Shown in pieces: positions 5,080 through 5,770 of a DNA stretch of 5,770 nt. The stretch is from JBBTXJ01 sp038061815. Lineage in GTDB: Bacteria; Patescibacteriota; Patescibacteriia; Magasanikbacterales; JBBTXJ01. The DNA is taken from the NCBI GenBank assembly GCA_038061815.1, contig JBBTYK010000008.1:1-5770 (forward strand), read 5' to 3'. Under the pieces are notes generated by a model. It ran no database searches. It had not been told where the DNA came from and saw only the letters and a program-made list of their open reading frames with translations. The stretch's first letter is position 1; every line of letters begins with the position of its first letter. The position numbers and the translations under genes are program-made.

Positions 5080-5770
5080 ATGCTCGCAAAACATCTCAAC
5101 CAAAACCTCTTCAAAAACCCCGAAATGATTCCCACGCGCAACGGCTATGGCGAAGGGCTTGTTGAAGCAGGCACCAAAAACAAAAACGTGGTGGTATTGT
5201 GCTGTGACCTCGTGGAATCCACGCGCTCGCTCGGATTTGCAAAAGCATTTCCGGAGCGTTTTATTGAAATGGGCGTGGCTGAACAAAATATGGCCGGCGT
5301 TGCGGCAGGCATGGCCGGCTACGGCAAAGTGCCGTTTATGGCAAGTTATGCCGTATTTTCACCGGGCCGGAATTTTGACCAGATACGCGTATCTGTTGCC
5401 TATGGTAATCAGAATGTGAAAATCGCGGCAGCGCATGCGGGAATTTCTGTTGGACCCGATGGCGCAACGCATCAAGCGCTTGAAGATATTGCGATGATAC
5501 GGGCGCTCCCAAACATGCTCGTGCTCTCGCCGTGCGACCGCGAAGAAACCAAAAAAGCAACACTTGCGGCGGCGGCCTACAAGGGGCCGGTGTATCTCCG
5601 TTTTGCGCGCGAGAAAACGCCGGTCATCACCACGGAAAAAACACCGTTTCAAATTGGCAAAGCGCAAGTGCTCCGAACTGGCGCCGATGTCACCATCGTA
5701 GCCACCGGGCCGCTCTTGTATGAAGCGCTCTTGGCCGCCGAATGTTTAGCCGGCAACAAAGATGCTCTGA
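5080..5770 (+). CDS. tktC: Transketolase, C-terminal (pyrimidine-binding) subunit, runs off the right edge
   Basis: The first 230 residues of the partner subunit that carries the pyrimidine-binding half of transketolase. Landmarks are TRNGYGEGL (residues 19-27), CCDLVESTRS (41-50), GVAEQNMAG (65-73, in which Glu68 is the cofactor-activating glutamate), the SYAVFSPGRNFDQIR stretch (89-103), HAGISVGPDGATHQALED (119-136) and GPVYLRFAREKTPV (169-182). The C-terminal transketolase domain begins near residue 190 (QIGKAQVL), and VTIVATGPL (204-212) is its typical first strand. The whole subunit is normally 300-330 residues, so about 80-100 residues lie outside. The ATG at 5080 (MLAKHLNQNLF) is the only sensible family start. 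It lacks a Shine-Dalgarno site and has no leaderless-type -10 at the right distance, so expression probably depends on transcription through the N-subunit gene and repeat copy 5. DXS- and PDH-E1-beta-like proteins share this fold, but the adjacent N subunit settles the call. Confidence 0.93.
   Translation, partial: MLAKHLNQNLFKNPEMIPTRNGYGEGLVEAGTKNKNVVVLCCDLVESTRSLGFAKAFPERFIEMGVAEQNMAGVAAGMAGYGKVPFMASYAVFSPGRNFDQIRVSVAYGNQNVKIAAAHAGISVGPDGATHQALEDIAMIRALPNMLVLSPCDREETKKATLAAAAYKGPVYLRFAREKTPVITTEKTPFQIGKAQVLRTGADVTIVATGPLLYEALLAAECLAGNKDAL

Overview
The window looks like part of a metagenome-assembled scaffold from a bacterium of the Candidate Phyla Radiation (Patescibacteria). This is inferred from the protein style: a two-subunit transketolase with an SDG thiamine motif, a thioredoxin reductase-like protein without the NADPH arginine motif, divergent RpiB and Rpe proteins, short spacers, and start codons without clear Shine-Dalgarno sites. 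No marker gene here proves the lineage. A run of exactly 100 N at 1252-1351 marks an assembly gap.

Layout: the 5' part of ileS (isoleucyl-tRNA synthetase) lies on the minus strand from 692 to the left edge. All other genes are on the plus strand: rpiB (818 into the gap), rpe (from the gap to 1966), an AI-2E family membrane transporter (2058-3095), a trxB-like flavoprotein (3134-4072), the N-terminal transketolase subunit (4182-4988) and the C-terminal subunit (5080 to beyond the right edge). No stretch above 300 bases lacks a gene.

Together RpiB, Rpe and the two transketolase subunits supply most of the non-oxidative pentose phosphate pathway. They would interconvert ribulose-5-P, ribose-5-P and xylulose-5-P and link them to glycolytic sugar phosphates. 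The transporter and the flavoprotein sit between them without an obvious metabolic link.

The most distinctive non-coding feature is that each of the five sequenced gaps between genes holds one copy of a dispersed palindromic repeat (GTCATTCTGAGCG or GTCATTGCGAG type). These copies abut or overlap stop codons, start codons, predicted promoters and one terminator. Two promoters share an identical extended -10 element (CTGCTATACT). The one before the transketolase N subunit is placed so that transcription should begin on the A of its ATG, giving a leaderless mRNA. No wholly new multi-gene system (defence, CRISPR or mobile element with its own enzyme) is visible. The interest lies in altered active-site residues and in the repeat and start-site architecture.
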